Below are positions 6,141 through 14,574 of a DNA stretch of 47,857 nucleotides, piece after piece. The DNA lies in the NCBI GenBank assembly GCA_009377835.1, contig WHTG01000004.1:1-47857 (forward strand), written 5' to 3'. Numbering within the stretch: position 1 is the first letter of the stretch; every line of letters starts with the position of its first letter. Source of the stretch: Nitriliruptorales bacterium. Lineage in GTDB: Bacteria; Actinomycetota; Nitriliruptoria; Euzebyales; Egibacteraceae. The position numbers and the translations under genes were made by a program. The notes below the pieces were generated by a model, which did no database searches, was not told the DNA's origin, and saw nothing but the letters and a program-made list of their open reading frames with translations.

Positions 6141-8147
6141 TCAACGCCGCGCCAGGATCGCGTGGGCCGTCCGGTGCGCCAGCGCCATGCACGTGAGCAT
6201 CGGGTTGGCGCCGGTTGGCGTCGGGAACGCGCTGGTGTCGCCGATCCACACCCCGGGCGTGTCGTGCAGCCGCCCCTCGGGGTCCGCGACGCTGGTCACG
6301 GGGTCGGTACCCATGCGGGCGGAACCCATCTGGTGGGCGCTGCCGATCAGGCGGTACGGCAGCCGGAACGGCACCGCGTCGGCACCGGCGAGAAACCGGT
6401 CCAGATCCTGACCCCTGCGCCACACCCGCTGCTTGTCCGGTGTGAGATCCACGATGCCCCTTGCCCCTGCTGCCGCGTGCAGCCGTGTGGTGGCGTCGAG
6501 CGCTTCGGCCAACCGCTGGATGGTGTGCGGGTCGTCCAGGGGATAGGTGACGAAGGAGTCACCGTTGTCGTCCAGCGTCACGCGTCCGTGTCCGCGGTCC
6601 CGGACCAGCCCGATGAGCGTGGCCGCGCGGCTCAAACCGCTCATCAGCACCTTGTGCTGCCGTCCCGAGTTCCACGGCAGGCTGCCCGCCATGTATCCCG
6701 GCCCGTACTGCACACCCTCGATGAGGAAGCCGTAGCCGTCGTCGCGGCGTGCGAACTCGTCGACGATACGGCTGTGCGGCGCCCCCCACCAGGCGCGCTG
6801 GTCCTCGCCGTAGAAGCCGGCGCCCACGACAACCGGATGCAGGCGCAGGTAACGCCCGGTGGCGGGCCCGCCGATCCCCGATCGCAACAGCACGGCGGGT
6901 GTCTCGAGCGCACCTGCGGCAACCACCACCGTGGGCGCCGTCACCGTGACACGGCGGCGTGTGCCGTTGTCGTCGTACTCCGCAGCGACACCGCCGGCGC
7001 GGCCACCAGTCGTCGTGATCCGGTCGACGCGGCAGTTGACCAGCAGGCGTGCGCCGTGCGCGGCGGCGTCAGCAAGATAGGTGTTCAGCGTCCCCTGCTT
7101 GCTGCCGCTGCGGTCACCGAACCCGATGTGGCCGGCCGTGGCGGGGTCGTAGGTCGACGGATCGGTATTGCGGCTGGTGCAGACGGTCGACCACCCGAGC
7201 GCGTCGGCACCGTCCTGCAGCCGCTCGTTCGGTCCGTTGGGGTCGCTGCAGTCCTGCGTCGCCGAGCAGCGTTCCGACACGGCACGCAGATGCTCGTCGA
7301 ACTTTGCGGTGTCGATGTCGGTGAGGCCGTGGTCCGCCCACTCTCGACGCACCCATGCCGGCGGCTGCACCCAGTTCGTCCAGTTGATCGTCGATCCTCC
7401 GCCGAGCGTTGCGCCGGCGCCGACCTTCACGGTGTTGTCGTCGGTCAGGGCCCAGCTGCCCCGCCAGTACATCCGGTGGTAGGCCTCCAGCTCGTCGGCC
7501 GGGAAGTTGTGCTCCTCGTGGTGGCCCCCCGACTCGACGACGACGACATCCAGGCCGCCCTGCGCGAGCACACCGGCGACGACGCCGCCGCCCGACCCCG
7601 AGCCCACGACGACCACGTCAGCCGACAGCGTTAGGTCACCGTGCCCGGGTGGCGGGGTCCACGGCCGCAGCCGCGGCCGGTCCGCCGGCGGGTCGATCGC
7701 GGGAGGCCCTGGATAGGCCAGCACATCCCAGTTCACATTGCCGCCTCCGGGGCCGGGCAGGCCGTAGAACAGCCCGACGGTCAACTCGCACAGGCCGCGG
7801 AACCCGCGGGCGACGTCGTTGGTGCCCCTCACCGCCGTCTTGAGCATCCGCGCGCGCACACGCTCGGGGAGGCGCGCAAAGCCGGTCACGGCGAGCAGGT
7901 CGAGCAGTTGGATCAGGCCCTCGCGATCGGCGGGACGCATACGGGTGTCGATCCACCCCGCGGCCAGGCGCTCGAGCCCCAGGTCGGACGGGGTGCGCAT
8001 CCAGAACCCGCCAAAGGACGGCGCCGCCCGCGGAGGTTCGACCGCCGGGACGAATGCGTCGCACGCGGCTCGCAGCGCCGCCATCCGGCGCCGCCCCTTC
8101 GGGTCGGCGTCCCATGATTCGGCGGCGCGTTCAAGAACTGGGGTCAA
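6141..8147 (-). CDS. GMC-family FAD oxidoreductase, long-chain alcohol oxidase-like
   Basis: A 668-residue flavoenzyme. A helical N-terminal region (about 1-170) precedes the FAD-binding Rossmann motif ADVVVVGSGSGGGVVAG (GSGSGGG at about 182-188). The GMC signature GGGSTINWTN, the HQMGSARMGTDP segment and the C-terminal DTSAFPTPTGANPML follow. The long N-terminal extension resembles the fused form seen in long-chain alcohol oxidases and many actinobacterial homologues. The start is taken as TTG at 8147 because GGAGG lies seven bases upstream; longer in-frame starts give arginine-rich sequence running into the divergent gene. The likely reaction is FAD-dependent oxidation of an alcohol with O2 or another acceptor; the substrate is not predictable. 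Confidence 0.85.
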   Translation of the reverse strand: MTPVLERAAESWDADPKGRRRMAALRAACDAFVPAVEPPRAAPSFGGFWMRTPSDLGLERLAAGWIDTRMRPADREGLIQLLDLLAVTGFARLPERVRARMLKTAVRGTNDVARGFRGLCELTVGLFYGLPGPGGGNVNWDVLAYPGPPAIDPPADRPRLRPWTPPPGHGDLTLSADVVVVGSGSGGGVVAGVLAQGGLDVVVVESGGHHEEHNFPADELEAYHRMYWRGSWALTDDNTVKVGAGATLGGGSTINWTNWVQPPAWVRREWADHGLTDIDTAKFDEHLRAVSERCSATQDCSDPNGPNERLQDGADALGWSTVCTSRNTDPSTYDPATAGHIGFGDRSGSKQGTLNTYLADAAAHGARLLVNCRVDRITTTGGRAGGVAAEYDDNGTRRRVTVTAPTVVVAAGALETPAVLLRSGIGGPATGRYLRLHPVVVGAGFYGEDQRAWWGAPHSRIVDEFARRDDGYGFLIEGVQYGPGYMAGSLPWNSGRQHKVLMSGLSRAATLIGLVRDRGHGRVTLDDNGDSFVTYPLDDPHTIQRLAEALDATTRLHAAAGARGIVDLTPDKQRVWRRGQDLDRFLAGADAVPFRLPYRLIGSAHQMGSARMGTDPVTSVADPEGRLHDTPGVWIGDTSAFPTPTGANPMLTCMALAHRTAHAILARR

Positions 8148-8208
8148 GATGCTGCCTCCGCTGCGGTTGGGCCCACAGCGTGCCACGGCGCCGTGCCGCG
8201 CCTGGTCG

Positions 8209-8214
8209 TAGCCT
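8209..8214 (+). promoter_or_regulatory. -10-like element giving a leaderless GTG start
   Basis: TAGCCT (TAnnnT type) lies seven bases before the GTG of the ADP-ribosylglycohydrolase gene, so transcription could begin at or next to the start codon. No clear -35 and no ribosome binding site are seen. Confidence 0.35.
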
Positions 8215-8221
8215 CGATCCG

Positions 8222-9166
8222 GTGGACAGGGCTCGACTCTCGGCTGTTGCCGGCGGCGTGCTGATCGGAACGTTCGTCGGCGATGCGGCCGCCGCGCGGT
8301 GGGAGGGCGCCCCCGCGGTCGACCTGCGCGGGGCACGCGCTCGGCTCGACGAGTCTTTGGCCGCGAAGACATTGGCGTACACGGATGACACGCAGCTCAC
8401 GCTGGCGCTGGCGGAGCACCTGTGCTTGGAGCCGACGGTGGAGCCGCAGTCTCTGACGCGGACCTTCCTGGAGCATTTCGAGGAGCATCGGGGCTACGCG
8501 CGCGGCATGTTCGGAATCGTCGATGCCTGGCGCCGCGGGGTGGATCCGGAGTCCGCCGCCCGGTCCGTGTTCCCCGCCGGGTCGTTCGGCAACGGTGCGG
8601 CGATGCGCGTCGCGCCGGTCGGCGTGATCTGGTCGGGCGAGAGAGCCGTCCGGGCAGCGCACCGCCAGGCGGCGCTGACGCACGCTCACCCGGTCGGCAT
8701 GGATGCCGCAGCGGCACAGGCGCTCGCCGTTGCGCGAGCGGCCGCCACCGGGGCGTTCACGCTGTCCGACCTTGCGGTGGTGCTCGACGGTTGCCAGACC
8801 GACCCGATGCGCGCAGGACTAGCTCGCGCGTGCGAGGAGACGCTCGCGCGCCGCCCCCTGCCCGAGGTCGCGCAGGTCGTGGGTACGGACGTGCTGGCGG
8901 ATCAGTCTGTGCCGGCGGCGTTGTGGGTCGCGGCGACTGCGGAGGACATCCCCCACGCAACGCTGCTCGCGCTGGCGTTGGGCGGCGACACCGACACCAT
9001 CGCCGCAATGGCGTGCGCCGTGCTCGGGGCCGCGCAGGGTGGCGAATCCGTCCCCGCGGCGTGGACTGTGCGCCTGGAGGACGGGCCACGGGGACGAACC
9101 TACGCCGTCGAACTGGCTGCACGCCTGGCCGCCGTCGCCGCAGACGTCAGCAGCGGGGCGGGGTGA
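8222..9166 (+). CDS. ADP-ribosylglycohydrolase family protein
   Basis: A 314-residue DraG/ARH3-type hydrolase with two magnesium-binding signatures: YTDDTQLTLALAEHL near the N-terminus (TDDT at residues 54-57) and GGDTDTIAAMACAVLGA near the C-terminus. GTFVGDAAAARWEG at the N-terminus is also typical. These enzymes remove ADP-ribose from proteins or small acceptors. The GTG at 8222 starts the conserved domain directly and has a -10-like element in front; the upstream extension is arginine-rich and overlaps the divergent gene. It is divergent from the GMC oxidoreductase and overlaps the next gene tail-to-tail by 20 bases. No DraT partner is visible. Confidence 0.88.
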   Translation: MDRARLSAVAGGVLIGTFVGDAAAARWEGAPAVDLRGARARLDESLAAKTLAYTDDTQLTLALAEHLCLEPTVEPQSLTRTFLEHFEEHRGYARGMFGIVDAWRRGVDPESAARSVFPAGSFGNGAAMRVAPVGVIWSGERAVRAAHRQAALTHAHPVGMDAAAAQALAVARAAATGAFTLSDLAVVLDGCQTDPMRAGLARACEETLARRPLPEVAQVVGTDVLADQSVPAALWVAATAEDIPHATLLALALGGDTDTIAAMACAVLGAAQGGESVPAAWTVRLEDGPRGRTYAVELAARLAAVAADVSSGAG

Positions 9167-9740
9167 CCCTGTCGTCGAGGCGAAGTCGCTCGACGACAGC
9201 CGGATCGAAGGCGAGAAGGTGACCGAGCGCGGTGCAGCGCCGCGCCTGCGAACGGATCAACGCAGCGTCCGCGCTCAGTTCGTGGCGACACCGGACCGCG
9301 ACCCCCAGGGCGTCGCCGATCCAGCTGGATTCGCGCTCCCGGAGCGGTGGCGCCCACGCCACCTGTGCAGCCTCGAGCGTGAACGGGTGAACGGATGAGA
9401 ACCGCACGACGTCGGCACCCGAGCCCTTGGCTCCGGTGATCACGACCACACGCTGGCGAAGATCACCTACGCCCGCCACGACGGGCGGCAGAGGGTCGTC
9501 CCACGAGCTGGCGCGTCCGCCGACGCAGAAGGCAAGACGATCCGCTCCCAGCGGCATCGCCAGGGCGAGCAACTCGACGATGGGATCGGCATAAGCGCCC
9601 CTTGCGAAGGGCCGCAGGAACGCGAGCAGCAGCGGCGCCTGGCCGGCATATGCTGCCAGGCAAGGTCTGACCTCGCCGGACCCGGCCAGATCCTGCGCCG
9701 CCAGCTCGAGCAGAAAAGCCTCCAACTCGTTCCAACGCAC
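9147..9740 (-). CDS. hypothetical protein, 197 residues
   Basis: No family is recognised. A ribosome binding site GGGAGG precedes two tandem GTG codons; the second (9740) has the better spacing of seven bases and gives VRWNELEAFLLELAAQDL at the N-terminus. The protein is soluble, mixed alpha/beta, with RVVVITGAKGSGADVVRFSS in the middle and a helical C-terminus. It is probably the last gene of a row starting at the SURF1 gene or at pepN. Its 3' end overlaps the opposite-strand ADP-ribosylglycohydrolase gene by 20 bases. Confidence 0.6.
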   Translation of the reverse strand: MRWNELEAFLLELAAQDLAGSGEVRPCLAAYAGQAPLLLAFLRPFARGAYADPIVELLALAMPLGADRLAFCVGGRASSWDDPLPPVVAGVGDLRQRVVVITGAKGSGADVVRFSSVHPFTLEAAQVAWAPPLRERESSWIGDALGVAVRCRHELSADAALIRSQARRCTALGHLLAFDPAVVERLRLDDRVTPPRC

Positions 9741-9827
9741 CACGTCGCCTCCCGATGTCGGGAGCCAACGGTGACGGCGCACGGCGGGCCGTGGGTCGGG
9801 AAAATGACGCGGACGGTGGACAACCTG

Positions 9828-10331
9828 CTATGGGGCGGGGCGCGAGAGCCCCTCCACGATGTGCGCCTGGGGTATCGCCCGGAACGCGACCACCTCGACC
9901 TCGATCTTCAGGGAGCGGCTGCCGCCGCCCACGATCACCTTGTCGCGACGCATGACGTCGGCGTCCACGTAGAGCGGCAGGTCGGGCGGCAGGCCGAACG
10001 GCGTGACGCCGTCGGGCATCATGCCGGTCAGCGCCGTCGTCTCGGCGGCTGGCGCGAACGACGCTTTCCGTACGCCCATCAGACGCCGGACCGTACCGTT
10101 CACATCCAGGCGGCGGGTGGCCTGGACCAGACACGCGGCATGGCCCCCCCGCCCGGTCTTTCCGGCGACGACGATGCAGTTCGCCGACGCGTCCATCGAG
10201 TAGCCGTACGCCTGGCAGAACGACGCCGTGTCGGCAAAGGCAGGATCGATCCGCACGGTCGTGTAGGCCACGCCAAGCGTGTCCAGATGTGCGATGACCG
10301 CTTGTTCGATGACGGTGTCCGCGTCGGACAT
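9828..10331 (-). CDS. YbaK/aminoacyl-tRNA deacylase family protein
   Basis: A 167-residue protein of the YbaK/ProX/EbsC fold, which hydrolyses mischarged aminoacyl-tRNA in trans. Family landmarks are the central CIVVAGKTGRGGHAACLVQA, where a Lys in the substrate pocket is conserved, the segment MGVRKASFAPAAE, and MMPDGVTPFGLPPDLPLYVD, which matches the GGVSPFGL-type loop. The tRNA it edits cannot be assigned. It starts six bases before the end of the upstream LytR_C gene, so the two are probably cotranscribed. Confidence 0.85.
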   Translation of the reverse strand: MSDADTVIEQAVIAHLDTLGVAYTTVRIDPAFADTASFCQAYGYSMDASANCIVVAGKTGRGGHAACLVQATRRLDVNGTVRRLMGVRKASFAPAAETTALTGMMPDGVTPFGLPPDLPLYVDADVMRRDKVIVGGGSRSLKIEVEVVAFRAIPQAHIVEGLSRPAP

Positions 10332-10336
10332 TCTGG

Positions 10337-10906
10337 CTACCCATCCCAGTCGGGTGCGACGACAAGATGCAGGTCGACGGCGTCGGACAGACGCTCGTTG
10401 GGTTCGCTGGCGACGACCCGATCTTCCCGTGCGCGCAGCGCCTGCGCCTCGGTTCTGTTACCGCTCGTGAAGAGAATTGTCGTGGCGTCATAGTCGACCC
10501 GCGACGAGTTGATCGCGACGACGTCGTATCCAAGCTCGCGCAGCGCGTCGGCCGCGGCGTTCGCCGCTGCCGACCCACCTCCAGCATCGAGTACCTGCAC
10601 CGACGTTTCCCCCGGGTCCCGCGCAGCCTCGATGAACTCGCTGGCTTCGGCGGCAGTCATTGCCTGGTCGTCGCCGCCCTCGTCGGCGGGTGGTTCATCT
10701 TCCTCCGTCGGCGGCACGTTCTCCTCCTCGCCCTCGCGCTGCGCGTCCTGAGGCGGATCTGACTCCTGCTCGTCGGTCGCTACCTCCGGTTCCTCCGAGA
10801 AGCCGGCGGGACGGTAGGACAGGTACAGGCCGGTCAGCAGCGCCAGGAGAAGAAGCGTCCCGAAGGCTCGGCGCCACCAGACGCGCCACTCCGATTCCCC
10901 ATTCAT
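10337..10906 (-). CDS. membrane-anchored protein with LytR C-terminal domain
   Basis: A 189-residue protein with one N-terminal membrane segment (about residues 14-28), a long acidic Pro/Glu linker (about 32-78) and a LytR_C-type domain (VQVLDAGGGSAAANAAADALRELGYDVV at about 101-128). The domain is often attached to LCP wall-polymer ligases or stands alone outside the membrane. The ATG at 10906 overlaps the pepN stop by one base (TGATG), so coupling is likely; a GTG one codon earlier is possible. The link to pepN is positional only. Confidence 0.78.
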   Translation of the reverse strand: MNGESEWRVWWRRAFGTLLLLALLTGLYLSYRPAGFSEEPEVATDEQESDPPQDAQREGEEENVPPTEEDEPPADEGGDDQAMTAAEASEFIEAARDPGETSVQVLDAGGGSAAANAAADALRELGYDVVAINSSRVDYDATTILFTSGNRTEAQALRAREDRVVASEPNERLSDAVDLHLVVAPDWDG

Positions 10907-13455
10907 CACCTCGGCACTATGCCGTACTGACCGGCCGCATCGTGGTCAGCGGCGCGCGCACGCAGCGCCCGCCGGGTGGCGTCGCGGGCTTCGAGGATGA
11001 TCCGCTTGCCGGGTTCGGGCACCCCGGCCACGTCCAGGGCGGCGTCCGCGAGCTGCAGCGTGTCGTCGCCGAGAAGGGTCGTCGGGTACAGCGCGCCGGT
11101 CAGCAGCAGCGACTCCTCCGCCTGCCGGCCGTCCCAGATTCTGGGCAGCACATCCAGAAAACGCCGTGCGTATGGGCGCAGCAACTCTTCCTGCCCGTAC
11201 TGCGAGAACCCCGCCGACAGCGCGCGTTTCATCGCCAGTGGCATCCGGTCGTCGCTCACGACGGCGTCCCACGCCGCGGCCTTGTTCGCCGCAAAGGGCA
11301 ACGCGGCACGGGTCGTCGCGCCTCGTCGCCGCCCCTGGTCGGTGGGATCGCGGCGTTCCTCCGCCGCGATGACGTCCTCGTCCACGGCACCCATTACCGC
11401 CAGGCACATCAGCAGGTGCCACCGAAGGTCCGTGTCCACTGAGAGCCCTTTGACCTCGATGCCCCCGGCGAGGATCCCACGGACGATCGCCAGCTGCTCT
11501 TCGGTCTGCGCGCTCGACGCGAACGCCCGCGCCCACACGAGCTGCGAATCGGCACCCGGTTCGGCGTTCTCCATCGACTCCCGTGCGCGGTCCGCGAGCA
11601 TCGTGCGCAAGGGAACACGGTTGTCCGGGGCGCTGTAGCGGTCGACGGCGGCCTGGATCCGGCTGAGCAGGCCACCCAGCACGCCGATGTCGGTTTCCGC
11701 GTGAGCGTGGCGGGCGACGATGGCCACGTACTGCCGCGCCGCCAGCTCGGCGTCGCGGGCCATGTCCCACAGCGACCCCCAGCACAAAGCGCGGGCCAGT
11801 GGGTCGTGCAGCCTTCCCATGTGCTCGCGAAGCGTGCCGACGGAGGTCGCGTCCAGGCGGATCTTTGCGTACGCGAGGTCCCCGTCGTTCACCAGCAGCA
11901 GGTCCGCGACGGGTTGCCCGTCCAGCTCCGGAACGGGTGTGTGGGACCCCTGGATGTCCTGCTCGATGCGACGGCGGAGGATCAGGCCGTCGTCCCCGAG
12001 GTCGTACAGGCCGAAGCCGATGCGGTGCGACCGCAGCGCAGGGTGCTCCGAGGGTGCTTCCTGCACCACAGCCGACTTGCCGTAGCAACCGTCACCCGTG
12101 ACTTCCGTCACCGGGCGCAGCGTTGCCACCCCTGCCGTCTGCAGCCACTCGTGTGCCCAGGCATCCAGTGACCGCTCCGAGGCGCCCTCGAGCGCCTCGA
12201 GGAAGTGACGAAGCTCCGCGTTGCCGAACTCGTGACGCGGGAAGTACTCCCGCAGCCCCGCAATGAAAGCACCGTCACCCACCCACGCCGCCAACTGCCG
12301 CAGGACCGACGCCCCCTTGGCGTACGTGATCCCGTCGAAGTTGTTGCGGACGGCGTCGGTGTCGACGATGTCGGCCACGACAGGGTGGGTGGATGCGAGC
12401 TGGTCCTGGCTGTACGCCCACGCCTTGAGATCGGAGGCGAAATCCGACCAGGCTCCATGGAAACGCGTCGACTCGACCAGCGCGCGGTACGCCATGTACG
12501 TCGCGAAGCTCTCGTTCAACCACAGATCGTCCCACCATTGCATCGTGACGAGATCGCCGAACCACATGTGCGCCATCTCGTGCAGGATCGTCTCGGCGCG
12601 GCGCCGGCGCGACGCCTCCGTCACCTTGGAGCGGAAGATGTAGACCTCGGAGAATGTGACACAACCGGCGTTTTCCATTGCGCCCGCGTTGAATTCCGGC
12701 ACGAACAGCTGGTCGTACTTGCCGAACGGGTACGGGTACTGGAATGCGCTGGTGAAGAAGTCGAATCCCTGCTTTGTGATCGTGAAGATCTCTTCGGGAT
12801 CGAGGTGGTCGAGCAGCGAGCGCCGGCAGTAGATGCCGAGGTCGATGTCACGATGCCGGTCGTGGAGCGAGGCGTACGGGCCGGCGACGACCGCGGTGAT
12901 ATAGGTCGAGATCGGAGACGTGGTGGTGAATGACCACAATCCCGCGCCCAGGTCGGCCGGCCGGTCGATGACGGCGCCGTTGCTCACGACCGTCCAGCCC
13001 TGCCGCGCGTCGACGTGCAGCGTGAATGCTGCCTTGAGATCGGGCTGATCGAAGCAGGCGTAGACGCGATGTGCTTCGAATGCCTCGAACTGCGTGTAGA
13101 GGTAGACCTGGTCGTCAACCGGGTCGACGAACCGGTGCAGGCCGACGCCGGTGTGCTGGTACTCGCATTCGGCGACGACCAATAGCTCGTTGTCGGCGGC
13201 CAACCCCGGCAGGTGCAGGCGATGCCCGCTGAATGCGCTGTGGTCGAGCGGGCGCCCGTTCAGCGTCGCGTCGATCACTGCGGCGGCATCGAGGTCGATG
13301 AAGGTCGTGGCGCCGGTCTCGGCACCGAACCGCACCGTCGTCTCGCTGCGAAAGGTATCGCCACCGGTGCTCAGGCCAAGACGCACGTCGTACGACACGT
13401 CGCGGATCAACGTGGCTCTGGATGCGGCCTCGTCTCGTGTCAGGTTGTCCGCCAC
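10906..13455 (-). CDS. pepN: aminopeptidase N (M1 family)
   Basis: An 849-residue zinc aminopeptidase, the usual length for actinobacterial PepN. The exopeptidase motif GAMEN is at 258-262, the zinc site HEMAH at 292-296 with the third ligand Glu315 in LWLNESFA, and the C-terminal half is the ERAP1-like helical domain. It releases N-terminal residues from peptides in the cytoplasm; no signal peptide is present. Start GTG at 13455 has GGGAGG 11 bases upstream, rather far. The upstream region contains a truncated aldo/keto reductase start that overlaps the pepN start in another frame. Confidence 0.95.
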   Translation of the reverse strand: MADNLTRDEAASRATLIRDVSYDVRLGLSTGGDTFRSETTVRFGAETGATTFIDLDAAAVIDATLNGRPLDHSAFSGHRLHLPGLAADNELLVVAECEYQHTGVGLHRFVDPVDDQVYLYTQFEAFEAHRVYACFDQPDLKAAFTLHVDARQGWTVVSNGAVIDRPADLGAGLWSFTTTSPISTYITAVVAGPYASLHDRHRDIDLGIYCRRSLLDHLDPEEIFTITKQGFDFFTSAFQYPYPFGKYDQLFVPEFNAGAMENAGCVTFSEVYIFRSKVTEASRRRRAETILHEMAHMWFGDLVTMQWWDDLWLNESFATYMAYRALVESTRFHGAWSDFASDLKAWAYSQDQLASTHPVVADIVDTDAVRNNFDGITYAKGASVLRQLAAWVGDGAFIAGLREYFPRHEFGNAELRHFLEALEGASERSLDAWAHEWLQTAGVATLRPVTEVTGDGCYGKSAVVQEAPSEHPALRSHRIGFGLYDLGDDGLILRRRIEQDIQGSHTPVPELDGQPVADLLLVNDGDLAYAKIRLDATSVGTLREHMGRLHDPLARALCWGSLWDMARDAELAARQYVAIVARHAHAETDIGVLGGLLSRIQAAVDRYSAPDNRVPLRTMLADRARESMENAEPGADSQLVWARAFASSAQTEEQLAIVRGILAGGIEVKGLSVDTDLRWHLLMCLAVMGAVDEDVIAAEERRDPTDQGRRRGATTRAALPFAANKAAAWDAVVSDDRMPLAMKRALSAGFSQYGQEELLRPYARRFLDVLPRIWDGRQAEESLLLTGALYPTTLLGDDTLQLADAALDVAGVPEPGKRIILEARDATRRALRARAADHDAAGQYGIVPR

Positions 13456-13529
13456 AGGCGGCTATTCCTCCCATCTCCGAAGCCCAGGGCCGGGACCCTT
13501 GCGCCCCGCACCGAAACGAATTCCATCAT
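13440..13529 (-). pseudogene. N-terminal remnant of an aldo/keto reductase gene
   Basis: A 29-codon ORF with its own ribosome binding site (GAGG) begins MMEFVSVRGARVPALGFG, which closely matches the start of aldo/keto reductases (typically ...ARIPALGFGTW). After GFG the resemblance ends and the frame runs through the pepN start region to a stop inside pepN. No other part of a reductase is found nearby. It is best read as the truncated 5' end of a lost gene, perhaps joined to pepN by deletion. The remaining bases up to 13656 show nothing recognisable. Confidence 0.6.
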
Positions 13530-13656
13530 CGTCCCACCTCGTCTGGGTCCACCTTACGGGCTGCACCGGCAGCTGCACCTGCCGATCCCCGTCGCTGCCG
13601 TCTGCTTCGACTTCCCGGACCGGAGCTACCTCCGGGGCGAGCGCACCGCGTGTCGA

Positions 13657-14454
13657 TCAGCCGGTGGAACGAACAAGGCGCTCCGGGTCTGACGCCTCGC
13701 TCTGATCGGTCTCCCCGCGTTCTGCGGCGGCGCGCAAGCTGCGCCTTAGAAGCAGTGGGTAGCCCAGCAGCAAGATGGCGGTGAAGATGAACCACTGCCA
13801 GGCGTAGGACAGGTGCGAGCCTTCCGTCACCTCGGGTGGTGGCGCGGGGACAGGAAGGAGCTCGACTGCAGGCTGCTGCTGCTGCAGAAGCACCGAGAAG
13901 GGATAGAGCGGGATGTCGATCTGCGGCTGCAAGCGATCAACGTCGACCGTCGATAGGTATGTGATCCGCGATGCGGACGCCTGGGCGGAGCCGGTGCGTG
14001 CTGCGGTCTGCGTCGGGATAAGCACGCCCGTGACCTGCACCGGTTCTGTCGGTGGTGCGGCAGCTTCAACGGGTGGTGTGTTGTCCTCGTAGGGCACCGA
14101 CCCGCGGTTGACCAGCAGCCCCTGCTGGTTCGCCAGCAGCAGGGGGGTTACCACGTGATGGCCGGCTTGCGACCTGTGGGACCGTGGCGTGAGCAACACC
14201 TCGTCGCGCGGTTGATACGTGCCCTCCACCACCACCCGCCGGTACGCGAGCGCATCGGGGTCATGGCCGTATCGGTCCAGCGTCGCGTCCAGCGGCCGGG
14301 GAGGGCCCGCCATGTTCTCTTGGATCAAGGCGTTGTCCGCGCGCCGCTCGTCCAGTCGCCGCAGCTGCCACAATCCGAGATTGACGAAAACGACGGCGAT
14401 GACGGCAACGACAAGATGGACGAGAAGCCAGCGTGGGCGCAGGAACATCGACAT
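13657..14454 (-). CDS. SURF1 family protein (cytochrome oxidase biogenesis)
   Basis: A 265-residue protein with the SURF1 layout: an N-terminal membrane helix (about 9-29), a periplasmic beta domain and a C-terminal helix (about 222-242). Typical segments are NLGLWQLRRLDERRADNALI, RRVVVEGTYQPRDEVLLTPR, GHHVVTPLLLANQQGLLVNRG and HLSYAWQWFIFTAILLLGYP. SURF1 helps insert heme a during assembly of aa3-type oxidase, implying aerobic respiration. The start at 14454 (or an ATG two codons later) precedes the first helix. It is followed on the same strand by the reductase remnant and pepN. Confidence 0.9.
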   Translation of the reverse strand: MSMFLRPRWLLVHLVVAVIAVVFVNLGLWQLRRLDERRADNALIQENMAGPPRPLDATLDRYGHDPDALAYRRVVVEGTYQPRDEVLLTPRSHRSQAGHHVVTPLLLANQQGLLVNRGSVPYEDNTPPVEAAAPPTEPVQVTGVLIPTQTAARTGSAQASASRITYLSTVDVDRLQPQIDIPLYPFSVLLQQQQPAVELLPVPAPPPEVTEGSHLSYAWQWFIFTAILLLGYPLLLRRSLRAAAERGETDQSEASDPERLVRSTG

Positions 14455-14574
14455 GCCCCCATCCTGCCGCGCGCGGACGGCGGCTACAGACGGTGACCGG
14501 GTCGTGCCGGACCACCCGCGGACACGGCGGCACCGGCGCCCCCAACCTGGGCGCCGGTGCCGTGCCCCCTTGCC

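Noticed and set aside
13530-13692. Plus-strand frame with AVCFDFPDRSYLRGERTACR
   Set aside because: No start with a ribosome binding site, no family match, and it runs antisense into the SURF1 gene.
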